A DNA stretch of 64,000 bases from Opitutaceae bacterium (GTDB taxonomy: Bacteria > Verrucomicrobiota > Verrucomicrobiia > Opitutales > Opitutaceae), in NCBI GenBank assembly GCA_028284235.1, contig JANQSC010000052.1:17233-81232 (forward strand). Direction: 5' to 3'. The notes beneath the pieces are model-generated. The model did no database searches, was not told the origin of the DNA, and was given only the letters and a program-made list of their open reading frames with translations. Within the stretch, counting starts at the first letter, position 1; the number at the start of each line of letters is the position of its first letter. The position numbers and the translations under genes were made by a program. Positions 1 to 7,639 of the stretch are shown here, piece after piece.

Positions 1-1
1 C

Positions 2-235
2 AGTCTTCCCGGCGTCACGATCTACGAGCACGAGGCCACCTACCTCTCCTGGATGGACGTTACCCAATTCAACTTGGACGACCCGGTCGCGTACTTCGAA
101 TCGCATGGAATCGGGCTCACCGACGGCGCCTTCTTCGACAGCCCCGGCCATGTGCGGCTCAACTTCGGCTGCCCGCGCTCGACCCTCCAAGAGGGGCTCA
201 ACCGGATGAAAGCGGCCATCGACGCGCTCGCCTAG
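2..235 (+). CDS. PatB/MalY-family PLP-dependent C-S lyase, C-terminal fragment
   Basis: The gene runs in from the left edge of the window, so only its last 77 codons are visible. The fragment reads in frame from base 2, and the stretch ATYLSWMD at codons 13-20, followed later by PGHVRLNFGCPRSTL, is typical of the C-terminal domain of the MalY/PatB branch of class I/II aminotransferases. These enzymes cleave cystathionine or cysteine S-conjugates with pyridoxal phosphate in the cytoplasm. The catalytic lysine lies upstream of the window. The subfamily is recognised from these motifs only, and the exact substrate cannot be told. A MITE-like element begins 24 bases after the stop. Confidence 0.8.
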   Translation, partial: SLPGVTIYEHEATYLSWMDVTQFNLDDPVAYFESHGIGLTDGAFFDSPGHVRLNFGCPRSTLQEGLNRMKAAIDALA

Positions 236-258
236 CGACACCGCCGTTCGACGGCTTA

Positions 259-498
259 GAGACTGTCTAATAAATCCGAATATGCGTCGCAACTGGCATT
301 TTTCGCGTTTGGCAAGGCGCAGGCGCGGCGCCAAGCGCGAAAAAGGACGCTGCCCCGAGGGGTTCGCCCCCAGATAGGCCTGCCGCGGCGTTGCGCGCAT
401 TGGGGATAGCCATTCTATGGATACCCCACAATGCGCCCGCCTTGCGCCAGGCCTATCTGGAGGCGAACGACACATATTCCGATTTATTAGACAGTCTC
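259..498. mobile_element. MITE-like element, family A copy 1 (IS5/IS1031-like ends)
   Basis: A 240-bp non-coding element is bounded by inverted repeats: GAGACTGTCTAATAAATC at the left, and its complement ending GACAGTCTC at the right. The inverted identity extends inward through CGAATATG. The trinucleotide TTA directly flanks both ends (256-258 and 499-501), so it looks like a 3-bp target duplication. GAG termini with a TNA target duplication are known for the IS1031 group of the IS5 family, so this is inferred to be a non-autonomous derivative of such an insertion sequence. The interior has further nested palindromes, such as GGGGATAGCC facing GGATACCCC. The right-hand TTA is also the stop codon of the reverse-strand gene next door. 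A diverged copy in opposite orientation lies at 9386-9663 and a single-end fragment at 45546-45612. Confidence 0.75.
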
Positions 499-1125
499 TT
501 AGGCCGGATCTTCCCGCGCCTGCAACTCCGAAAGCCGGTCGCCGAGCAAGGCTAGAATGGCCAGCGCCTCCTGAAACGCGAGACGCTTCGCATCGTCGGT
601 CATACGGCCGGACTCTCTGTATTCGAAAAACCCTTTCGAAAGCCGAAACGACCCGCGCCCCTTGAACCGGTCGAAACGCTCGACGACCTCCTCGTCGAGC
701 AAATTCCCGCCGACCGCCACGGAATTGCTGAACACGGAGTACACCCCCGCCGTCACTTCGACATCCTCCAGAAACTCGCCCTTCGGAAACCGCGCCTCGT
801 TGTCGCCGACGCTCGGCTCGATTACCGCCTCGAGCTCCCCCGCGAACAGCATTTCCAGCGACAGCGACGTCCAAACCTGCTTCGCACGGCCCTCGCCGCG
901 AAAGTGGTCGTACAAAGTCGCCGGGTATCCCTGGAATTCTCCCGACAAAGAATAGCGGTCGCCGATCCCCCGGCCCCACTTGCTCGGATACCGCTTGCGG
1001 CTAAAATAGTACCGCTTCTCGAAGGCCTCGTACTGCGCGAGCATCGCTTGGCGGGAACGCCCTAACCAGCCCGGAACGAACAGGAGAGCCAAGGCCAGAA
1101 TGCCGCCGATGATGAGAATCTCCAT
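499..1125 (-). CDS. Hypothetical membrane-anchored protein
   Basis: A 208-residue protein when started at MEILIIGG (ATG at 1125). An upstream ATG at 1158 would add 11 polar residues ahead of the membrane segment and is less likely. Residues 1-20 form one hydrophobic N-terminal segment, and the remainder is a soluble, charged domain with no motif I recognise. Its overall form (one anchor, then about 190 mixed alpha/beta-looking residues) resembles DUF3137-type proteins only loosely, and I do not assign it. The stop codon TAA coincides with the TTA target duplication of the adjacent MITE, so the element inserted exactly at the end of this gene without shortening it visibly. Confidence 0.65.
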   Translation of the reverse strand: MEILIIGGILALALLFVPGWLGRSRQAMLAQYEAFEKRYYFSRKRYPSKWGRGIGDRYSLSGEFQGYPATLYDHFRGEGRAKQVWTSLSLEMLFAGELEAVIEPSVGDNEARFPKGEFLEDVEVTAGVYSVFSNSVAVGGNLLDEEVVERFDRFKGRGSFRLSKGFFEYRESGRMTDDAKRLAFQEALAILALLGDRLSELQAREDPA

Positions 1126-1208
1126 AGTTTCAATTAATTGGTAAACGTCGCCCGCCAAGCGATACGCGCCTTGTCAAAACCCGGCTTCTCGCGCACCGTG
1201 AACGGAAG

Positions 1209-1946
1209 ATGCCCGGGCGCTATACATTGGTCAAGAAACCGATTTCAATCGGCACAGACGAGCCGGAGGAAATCCCCTCGGCCATCGTCGCGGAGGACGG
1301 CGCCCCGGAATTCCAGCCACGCTACAACATCGCCCCGACGCAGGAAAACTGGATCGTGCGACGACAGGCCGAGAACCAAAACCTCGTCGCCAGCCTCATG
1401 CGTTGGGGCCTCGTCCCGAGCTGGTCGAAATCCGGTACAACCCAGTCCCTTTTGATCAACGCCCGCTCCGAGACGATCGCCGAAAAGCCCTCCTTCAAAG
1501 CCGCCTACCAAAGACGACGCTGCCTCGTTCCGGCAGACGGCTACTACGAGTGGAAGCGGCGAGGCAAAGCCAATCAACCCTACTACCTCCAGCTGGAAGA
1601 CGAGGGCGTGTTTTACATGGCCGGCATATGGGAAACCTGGCACGACCCCGCCGGAAACGCCTCGGAAAGCTACGCAATCCTAACTACGCAAGCCAACGAC
1701 CTCGTCGCCAAGATACACGAGCGAATGCCCGTCATCCTAATAGGCGGCCAAGCTCTCGACTGGCTCGTCGGCGCTCCCGAACTCCTGGAAAGCGACCAGC
1801 GATTCCAGCTGTTCGCCCCCATCGACGACGGACTGATGAAATGCCGGCCGGTCAACCCGATCGTCAACAACAACCAGAACGACACGCCCGACTGCCTCCT
1901 CGACCCGCCGGTCGAAGCGACCAGGCAGCTCGACATGGGATTTTGA
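1209..1946 (+). CDS. SRAP-domain (YedK/HMCES-like) protein with Pro2 in place of Cys2
   Basis: The 245-residue protein has the full SRAP architecture: RYNIAPTQ (39-46), MRWGLVPSW (64-72), LLINARSE (81-88), ADGYYEWKR (109-117) and IHERMPVIL (169-177). The family protects abasic sites in single-stranded DNA by forming a thiazolidine crosslink through Cys2, helped by an Asn, a Glu and a His. Here Asn85, Glu114 and His170 are in the expected places. However, the protein begins MPGRYT instead of MCGRF/Y, so the nucleophilic cysteine is replaced by proline. No alternative start restores a cysteine. If Met1 is removed, the N-terminus would be proline, which could still form a Schiff base. Family assignment is firm; activity is open. 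Confidence 0.9.
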   Translation: MPGRYTLVKKPISIGTDEPEEIPSAIVAEDGAPEFQPRYNIAPTQENWIVRRQAENQNLVASLMRWGLVPSWSKSGTTQSLLINARSETIAEKPSFKAAYQRRRCLVPADGYYEWKRRGKANQPYYLQLEDEGVFYMAGIWETWHDPAGNASESYAILTTQANDLVAKIHERMPVILIGGQALDWLVGAPELLESDQRFQLFAPIDDGLMKCRPVNPIVNNNQNDTPDCLLDPPVEATRQLDMGF

Positions 1947-1989
1947 TTGTCCTGCTCAGGGCCTAGATATGAAGTTGCCCTATTCTTAG

Positions 1990-2877
1990 ATGAATAGATC
2001 CCTGCTCTTCGTCCTAATTCTCTTGTCTGGATGCGCGTCGCGTCAGCCGTTTTCAATAGAAGACAAACGGAAATCACTGACCCCTTATGCAGAGCTTAGA
2101 CTTTCCGCGAGAGCTGTCACAGTTGATCGTTTAGGACGGACTCCTACCATAAGAATGGGTGTCAGCGACTATCTAAGAGCGCATACCGCTCTCATCGTCG
2201 GAGCAGAGGAAATTGCCGATGGGGATATAGAAAAAAACATGACGATTAACGCTGGCCCCGAAGGAAATTCCAACAATCCCACGTCACAATACCATTTTGA
2301 TTTCAAGAGCCTTCCTAATCTTGAAAATGGGCATGCCGCGCTGATTTCGCACGATGGCTACTTCCTCACAGCCGCTCACGTAATCGAGTCAAAGGCGCAT
2401 CGACTCATCTTTAGCGCAATGAGTATCGACGGTCTGGAAAATAAAATCAACATAACCACAATTCGAACGGTATTCGTAGACAGGTCCAACGACATCGCGA
2501 TTATCAAAGCCGATCTGCGCTCCCCGTTTCACTTCAGACTCAGAGAATCGAAACCGAATATAGGCGAAACCCTATTTGCTGGAGCTCATCTGAAAAGTGG
2601 CGCGGCAAGCGGAGTACTAGAAAAGACGACTCGCAGACGATCCGCGAAGATCGATGACGAGCACTCAAAATCTTTCCTGCGCCACGTAACCACAATTCCA
2701 CTTCGAAAAGGCGATAGTGGAAGCGCTCTTATAGATACCGAAGGTTACCTCTGCGGAGTCGGAGTAATGACGCTTCGGCCTCAAATGCGCTCAATTGGCG
2801 CCATGCTCGAAGCCGACGTAGTCAACCGAATCATTGAAGAGGATAGAGAATCCACAAAAACCCTACGAAAGAACTAG
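1990..2877 (+). CDS. Trypsin-like serine protease, predicted lipoprotein
   Basis: The 295-residue protein starts with a hydrophobic signal ending in the lipobox LSGC (Cys15), so it is probably anchored in an outer or inner membrane facing the periplasm. The chymotrypsin-type triad is readable: His130 in FLTAAH, Asp168 in SNDIAI and Ser243 in GDSGSAL. There is no PDZ domain after the catalytic domain, unlike DegP/HtrA. The DNA is richer in A and T than its neighbours, which may indicate acquisition. It overlaps the end of the convergent hydrolase gene by four bases. Confidence 0.8.
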   Translation: MNRSLLFVLILLSGCASRQPFSIEDKRKSLTPYAELRLSARAVTVDRLGRTPTIRMGVSDYLRAHTALIVGAEEIADGDIEKNMTINAGPEGNSNNPTSQYHFDFKSLPNLENGHAALISHDGYFLTAAHVIESKAHRLIFSAMSIDGLENKINITTIRTVFVDRSNDIAIIKADLRSPFHFRLRESKPNIGETLFAGAHLKSGAASGVLEKTTRRRSAKIDDEHSKSFLRHVTTIPLRKGDSGSALIDTEGYLCGVGVMTLRPQMRSIGAMLEADVVNRIIEEDRESTKTLRKN

Positions 2878-3893
2878 AACCTACCGAAAAACGACAACGC
2901 CCGTCGCTCGTGCCAGCAGCCATCGCGGGAGCGAGCGCCCGGAAATCCGCAATGCCCGCCTGATCTCGGCATTTCCAAAAAAAACCGATCGCTGACCTGC
3001 GCGATCTCAATGGGAAAGCACGCGCTCGACAAAAATGGGTCGTTTCGCGCGTTAATCAGCAATGCGGGTCGGTCAATTCTATCCAAATAGCGAATACAAC
3101 TCGATTCAGTCCAGTAGTGCTGAGCGTTGTCGAACCCATTCAAGGGAGCCGTATACACTTCGTCGAACTCGTGAAACGACTGCATCGCGCAACAACCCGG
3201 TTCGTATACATATTTCGGGTACCGATTCGATTTTTGCTCCAGTTTCGCGCAGAGCATTCTTATGAATCGCTTCATGTAGAACCGGTTTCGCGGCTCCGCG
3301 AGACAATCCGCCGCGCTGGCAAGATGGCAGGGAACACTGAATGCGACCGCCCCGCGAACCGCGTCCGGCACTCGCGATGAATCCTCGCCCAAGTATTTGA
3401 GCGCCGCATTCCCGCCCAAACTGAAGCCGACGAGGTAGATCGCCTCGAAACGCCGCGCCAGCGTCTCGACTATAAAGGCCAGCCCTTCGGTTTCGCCGCT
3501 GTGGTAGAAATGATTCAACCGATTCGGTTCGCCGCTGCAGCCCCTCAAGTTGAGCGCGCCCACCGTGTAGCCCGCCTCGCCAAACGCCCGGGCCAGCGAC
3601 TTGATGTAGGGCGCCCCACTGTGCCCCTCCAGTCCGTGCAACGCGATGCAGCAACGCCCGTTTCGCTCGGCCGTCGCGGCACGCTCCCAGTCCACGTCGA
3701 TGAAGTCTCCGTCCGGCAATTCGAATCGCTCTCGATCGTAGCGAACCCGTAGTCGTCGCCTGGTGACATTCGGCAAAACCGTCTGCAAATGAGCGGTCGG
3801 AGCGAACCAGGGATGTCGATACGTTGAGGCGTCGATGAGCGGCACGCCCCGACAAGAAATCGATCCGCCTCCCGTCGCAAGCCGTGATTTCAC
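2874..3893 (-). CDS. YheT-like alpha/beta hydrolase (COG0429)
   Basis: A 339-residue protein from a GTG at 3893. A second GTG at 3845 would give 323 residues beginning just before the family-typical HPWFAPTAHLQTVLPN and is an equally good start. The nucleophile elbow GFSLGG, an oxyanion-side GLEGHSGAPY, and the late LINARNDPF and GGHCGF stretches (the latter carrying the catalytic His) match the YheT/ABHD1-3 hydrolase family, whose bacterial substrates are uncertain (esters or lipids). No signal peptide is seen. It is divergent from mgtE, and the region between the two start sites is short. Confidence 0.85.
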   Translation of the reverse strand: MKSRLATGGGSISCRGVPLIDASTYRHPWFAPTAHLQTVLPNVTRRRLRVRYDRERFELPDGDFIDVDWERAATAERNGRCCIALHGLEGHSGAPYIKSLARAFGEAGYTVGALNLRGCSGEPNRLNHFYHSGETEGLAFIVETLARRFEAIYLVGFSLGGNAALKYLGEDSSRVPDAVRGAVAFSVPCHLASAADCLAEPRNRFYMKRFIRMLCAKLEQKSNRYPKYVYEPGCCAMQSFHEFDEVYTAPLNGFDNAQHYWTESSCIRYLDRIDRPALLINARNDPFLSSACFPIEIAQVSDRFFLEMPRSGGHCGFPGARSRDGCWHERRALSFFGRF

Positions 3894-3996
3894 GGTTCAA
3901 GAGGCGCTCCCGGAGCTCGCATCCCGCACGCCACTTTTTTACCAATCGAGCCACAGGCGGCTTGAAGCCGCGGCCCTAAGCCCTACAACTAGCCCC

Positions 3997-5337
3997 ATGA
4001 AGGAGCGGGATGCAGACATCACCACCGAGTCGGACGCGCTCGCCGAACGGATCAATCGCTTGCGCGACATGCATCCGAGCGACATCGCGGCCGAGATCGA
4101 GTCCCTCGCTCTGGACGAGATCCGCGAAGTGTTTCGCGGATTGAGCGACGACACCACCGCGGACGTCATCACCGAACTCCCGCAAGACCTGCAAACCGAG
4201 CTCATGGAGAACATGCGACTCGAACGCGTCACCGAGATCATCCCCGAGATGTACTCCGACGACGCGGCCGACGCCTTGAGCGACGTTTCCCCCGAGCGTC
4301 TCCACGACATCATGGAGCAGCTTCCGGTGGAGGAGGTCGAGGAAATCTCCGACTTGATGGAGTATCCGGAGGATTCCGCCGGGGGAATCATGCAGAAAGA
4401 GGTCCACGCCATCAGCCAGGATCTCACCCTCGCCGAAGCCCGGGAAGCCATCCGCCGCGACGAAGACCAGGAGGACGTCAGCGCAATCTACGTCTACGTC
4501 ACCGACGACAGCGGACGGCTGGAAGGCGTGCTGCGCTTGCGCGATCTTCTCTTCCGCGATCTCCGGCTCAAAGCCCGGCACGTAATGATCACGGAAGTAC
4601 GCTCCGTCAGCGTCACCGCCGACCAGGAAGAAATCGCCAACCTGTTTCAGAAGTACAATTACAGTTCCCTCCCTGTCGTCGACGACTCCGGCATTCTCGT
4701 GGGTCGCGTGACCTCCGACGACGTTCTCGACGTCGTCCAGGAAGAAGCCACCGAGGACATGCAACGCATGGTCGGTATCTCGGGCGAGGAGTCGGTTTTC
4801 ACCTCCTGGCCGCAGTCGGTGCGCAACCGCCTCCCCTGGCTATGCGTGAATCTGTGCACTGGCTTTTGCATTGCTTGGGTCGTGTCGCTCTTCGAACCGG
4901 CGATCGAGCAGTACGCCATCCTCGCGTTTTTCCTTCCCATCGTTGGACTCGTGGGCGGCAACGCCGGCAACCAAACCCTCACCATTGTGGTGCGATCGCT
5001 GGCGCTCGGCGAAATCGAAGGCCGTGAATGGCGGCAACTGCTCGTCAAAGAACTCTTCACCGGCGCGGTCAACGGCCTCTCCATCGGGGCGATCGCCGGA
5101 TTCGTCTCTTGGCTCTGGATCGACAAGCCGGTGCTCGGCGCCGTGGTTTTCCTGGCAATGATGCTCAATATGATCGCGGCCGCGATCGCTGGAGTCATGG
5201 TGCCCATCAGCCTGCGAGCAATAAAGGTCGACCCCGCCCTCGCTTCCTCGATCATGGTCACCACCGCCACCGATATCGTGGGCTTCTTCCTCTTTCTCAG
5301 TTTCGCTACAATCGCTATCAGCGCTTTCAGCCTCTAA
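3997..5337 (+). CDS. mgtE: Magnesium transporter MgtE
   Basis: 446 residues from the ATG at 3997, the usual length for MgtE. A longer frame opens upstream at 3835 but overlaps the divergent hydrolase and adds non-homologous sequence. The order is an N-terminal superhelical domain with repeated D/E-rich helices (about 1-120), two CBS domains (about 125-250, including KYNYSSLPVVDDSG), a connecting helix, and five membrane segments with GLVGGNAGNQT, the pore signature. The family imports Mg2+ through the inner membrane as a dimer that is gated by Mg2+ binding to the N and CBS domains. No M-box-like leader is evident. The stop codon abuts a short relic of family A MITE ends. Confidence 0.95.
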   Translation: MKERDADITTESDALAERINRLRDMHPSDIAAEIESLALDEIREVFRGLSDDTTADVITELPQDLQTELMENMRLERVTEIIPEMYSDDAADALSDVSPERLHDIMEQLPVEEVEEISDLMEYPEDSAGGIMQKEVHAISQDLTLAEAREAIRRDEDQEDVSAIYVYVTDDSGRLEGVLRLRDLLFRDLRLKARHVMITEVRSVSVTADQEEIANLFQKYNYSSLPVVDDSGILVGRVTSDDVLDVVQEEATEDMQRMVGISGEESVFTSWPQSVRNRLPWLCVNLCTGFCIAWVVSLFEPAIEQYAILAFFLPIVGLVGGNAGNQTLTIVVRSLALGEIEGREWRQLLVKELFTGAVNGLSIGAIAGFVSWLWIDKPVLGAVVFLAMMLNMIAAAIAGVMVPISLRAIKVDPALASSIMVTTATDIVGFFLFLSFATIAISAFSL

Positions 5338-5349
5338 GAGACTGTCTAA
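5338..5349. repeat. Short relic of a family A MITE end
   Basis: GAGACTGTCTAA directly follows the mgtE stop codon and equals the outermost 12 bases of the family A element at 259-498. No opposite end is visible nearby, so it is either a solo end or a chance match. A similar solo end in the other orientation, GACAGTCTC, lies at 13025-13033. Confidence 0.4.
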
Positions 5350-5483
5350 GCGCGAACCCGTAAATATTCAATAAATTCCCTTTATAGATTTCCACGATCC
5401 CCCTTCGACCACCGATAATAGAAAATCCAGAATCGACCCTCACCCTCAGCGCGTCGATTCTCCGTGATTTCCGAGCCAGCAAA

Positions 5484-6002
5484 ATGCCAATCTCCATTCC
5501 TGCAGAACGCATCCACACCTACCTTACCCAGTCGCTGGTAAAGGTCTTGCAGACGATGGCCAAGTCAGAGTGCGCCTTCGAAGGCGACCACCCGTACGAG
5601 GGAGGCCAGGCGCTCAGCCCAAAAATTGACCCGGAGAAAGACCCCAGTACGCGCGTTTTCGCCGCCTCGGTCGGCTTCGCCGGAGCGCTCAATGGTGTTT
5701 GCTATCTGTTTTTCGGCGACCAGCTCGCCTACCACATTGCTGGCAAGGTGACCGGTATCGAAACCGACGACCTCGACGACGATACCGTGCGCGACGTCTG
5801 CGGCGAGCTCACGAACATGTTCGCCGGCACGTTCAAAAACGCTCTCGCCGACCTTGGCCTCCCATCCACGCTGACCGTCCCTACCGTCATCCAAGGCAAA
5901 CGAATGGCCATCAGCACCGCGGGAACCTCCTCGCAGAGCCGATTCGAATTCGACGCCGACGGCTTCCCTCTTTACGCCGATCTCCTCCTATCGGAGAACT
6001 AG
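5484..6002 (+). CDS. CheX-like chemotaxis phosphatase domain protein
   Basis: The 172-residue single-domain protein carries the CheX/CheC-type signature around GELTNMFAGTFKNAL. Glu108 and Asn111 form the E-x-x-N pair that in CheX attacks the phosphoryl group of CheY-P. A preceding glycine-rich strand (GFAGALNGVCYLFF) fits the fold. No chemotaxis receptor, CheA, CheY or flagellar gene is in the window, so this is an orphan. Its target could be any stand-alone receiver protein. It converges on, and overlaps by four bases, the regulator gene on the other strand. Confidence 0.75.
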   Translation: MPISIPAERIHTYLTQSLVKVLQTMAKSECAFEGDHPYEGGQALSPKIDPEKDPSTRVFAASVGFAGALNGVCYLFFGDQLAYHIAGKVTGIETDDLDDDTVRDVCGELTNMFAGTFKNALADLGLPSTLTVPTVIQGKRMAISTAGTSSQSRFEFDADGFPLYADLLLSEN

Positions 6003-6682
6003 CCGGTCCGGGCGATCCGGTAGACACAGCGCCGGGAACCCGCCAGCAAGTGCTCGACACGCTCGACACTTGCCTCGCTGCCCAGCGTCTCCTGGAAAAC
6101 CGTCAGTTCCGTCGCGCACAAACCCGCGCAACGCTCCGCCGCGTCGCACACCGGGCAATGGTTTTCGACAAGCAGCCAAACTCCCTCCTCAACCCGCTCC
6201 ACTTCGGCCATATACCCTTCCTCCGAACGGGCATCCGCCAACGCCTTCACCTGGTCGCCGAGCGAATTCGCAGCCGCGACACGTTCTCGATACCGAGCAA
6301 CCAGGCTCTCCCCCCGTTTCTCCAGGAGCCGATCCATGCCTTCCGGGCCCACGGCTTCTCCAATCGCGCCAAGCAGGTCAAGAGCCAGATCGCGGTGGCG
6401 GTCCGGGAAATGGCGATCGGCCCGGCTCGTCAGCTCCCAAAACTTGGTCGGCCGCCCCTTCCCGCGAGAAACGTCGCGCGAACGGGCCTCCCCCGCCGCT
6501 TCGAGCTCCTGCAAGTGCTGCCTCACCGCCATCGACGAAATCCCCAACTCCTCGGCCATGACCGAACTCGGCAACGCGCCGTGCGTCTTCAGCTTCTCGA
6601 GAATCTCGCCGCGCGTCTCCCAATGAGCGCCTTTGTACTTTCCGTTTTTCACGATCGACTCCGCTGCCGTATCCAACGGCAA
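5999..6682 (-). CDS. SufR-like winged-helix regulator with C-terminal cysteine cluster
   Basis: 227 residues. A winged helix-turn-helix occupies about residues 24-85 (MAEELGISSMAVRQHLQEL is the helix pair, GKGRPTKFWEL the wing). The C-terminal part contains Cys176, Cys179, Cys185 and Cys189 in ENHCPVCDAAERCAGLCATEL, matching the place where SufR-type repressors bind an Fe-S cluster. Such proteins repress suf operons when clusters are plentiful. No suf genes are in the window, so the target is unknown. The cysteine spacing is tighter than in cyanobacterial SufR. A family B palindromic element lies just upstream and may separate it from the two-component genes. Confidence 0.75.
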   Translation of the reverse strand: MPLDTAAESIVKNGKYKGAHWETRGEILEKLKTHGALPSSVMAEELGISSMAVRQHLQELEAAGEARSRDVSRGKGRPTKFWELTSRADRHFPDRHRDLALDLLGAIGEAVGPEGMDRLLEKRGESLVARYRERVAAANSLGDQVKALADARSEEGYMAEVERVEEGVWLLVENHCPVCDAAERCAGLCATELTVFQETLGSEASVERVEHLLAGSRRCVYRIARTG

Positions 6683-6731
6683 CCGCGTATTTACAAAGAA
6701 TTTTCTTACAATAAAAAGTCCAGCCTATTTG

Positions 6732-6928
6732 AACAGCGATCTCTTCGAGATCAAATGCCGCGAAGCGGCAACCACCGACTTCGTCGGGGTCCTTGACACG
6801 ATCGCTTCGCGAGCAGGATCTTTGGGGACGGACTCGCTGAGATTCAAGTACACGGGACGGGAGATCCTTGTCCCGCCTCGGCGGGATCTTTGTGACGCAA
6901 CGCGTCATTTCGCCGCGAGGCGACTGTT
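6732..6928. repeat. Family B intergenic hairpin element, copy 1
   Basis: The element begins AACAGCGATCTCTTCGAGAT and ends GGCGACTGTT, so its tips are an imperfect inverted repeat (AACAGC/ACTGTT). Inside is a chain of short hairpins: GATCTCTTCGAGATC, TGCCGCGAAGCGGCA, GATCCTTGTCCC facing its complement, and TCGCCGCGAGGCGA. The same order of modules is seen at 24179-24345, 48659-48843, 53855-54182 and 63853-63958, always between genes. No reading frame is conserved across the copies. Confidence 0.75.
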
Positions 6929-6943
6929 AAAAAAGCCTTTGGA

Positions 6944-7639
6944 TTAGCGATAGCGGTAGCCTACGCCATGGATGGTCTTCAAAAATGATTCCACTCCAAT
7001 GCTCGTCAGTTTTTTTCGCAACTGGGCGACATGCTGGTCGAGCGTCCGAGTCGTTCCGTAGTAGTCGATCCCCCAGGCAACATTCAACAGCGTGTCGCGC
7101 GAGAGGGCTTCGCCGGGATGCTGATAGAAGGTCTCTAGCAACTTCATTTCCCGGGCGGAGATAGCGACGACCCCGACCCCGTTTTTGATCTCGTAGGCCT
7201 TGCGCGCTACCTGAAAGCCATCGAATTCGAGACAATCCGGGAGATCCGCGGATTGGTCCGACGTATGGGAACGACGTGAGCGTCTCAAACCCGCCTCAAC
7301 ACGGGCCAGCAACTCCTGAATACCGAACGGCTTCGTAATGTAGTCGTCCGCCCCGAGTTTGAGCCCGAGCACTTTATCGATCTCCTGGCCTTTCGCCGTG
7401 AGGATCAAAATGGCGACATCCGGATTCTGGCGACGAATCTCCTGACACACCGCGTAACCGTCACGCTTGGGCATCATAATATCCAGAAGCGCTAAATCGT
7501 AATCATCCTGTGAATACAAAGCCAAAGCTTCCGCCCCGTCTGAAGCCGCCGAAACGCGATAGCCTTCACTCTCCAGGGTGTCAATCAGGCCCGCCCGAAT
7601 ACTCGGATCGTCTTCCGCAATCAGAATTCTCGCCATCAC
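6944..7639 (-). CDS. OmpR/PhoB-family response regulator
   Basis: 231 residues. The receiver domain (1-120) has the acidic pair Glu9-Asp10, phospho-acceptor Asp53 in LLDIMMP, the LTA switch residue and the conserved lysine in YITKPFG. The C-terminal winged helix (about 135-231) ends with TLDQHVAQLRKKL and IHGVGYRYR, typical of OmpR/PhoB DNA-binding domains. It overlaps the end of the kinase gene by four bases (ATGA-type coupling, second Met as start), so the two form an operon transcribed leftward. The target genes are not evident; the adjacent VWA gene is a candidate by proximity only. Confidence 0.93.
   Translation of the reverse strand: MMARILIAEDDPSIRAGLIDTLESEGYRVSAASDGAEALALYSQDDYDLALLDIMMPKRDGYAVCQEIRRQNPDVAILILTAKGQEIDKVLGLKLGADDYITKPFGIQELLARVEAGLRRSRRSHTSDQSADLPDCLEFDGFQVARKAYEIKNGVGVVAISAREMKLLETFYQHPGEALSRDTLLNVAWGIDYYGTTRTLDQHVAQLRKKLTSIGVESFLKTIHGVGYRYR

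Noticed and set aside
417..665. Open frame inside and beyond the first MITE
   Set aside because: It begins in the element and runs antisense through the hypothetical gene. Its sequence is a by-product of the palindromes.
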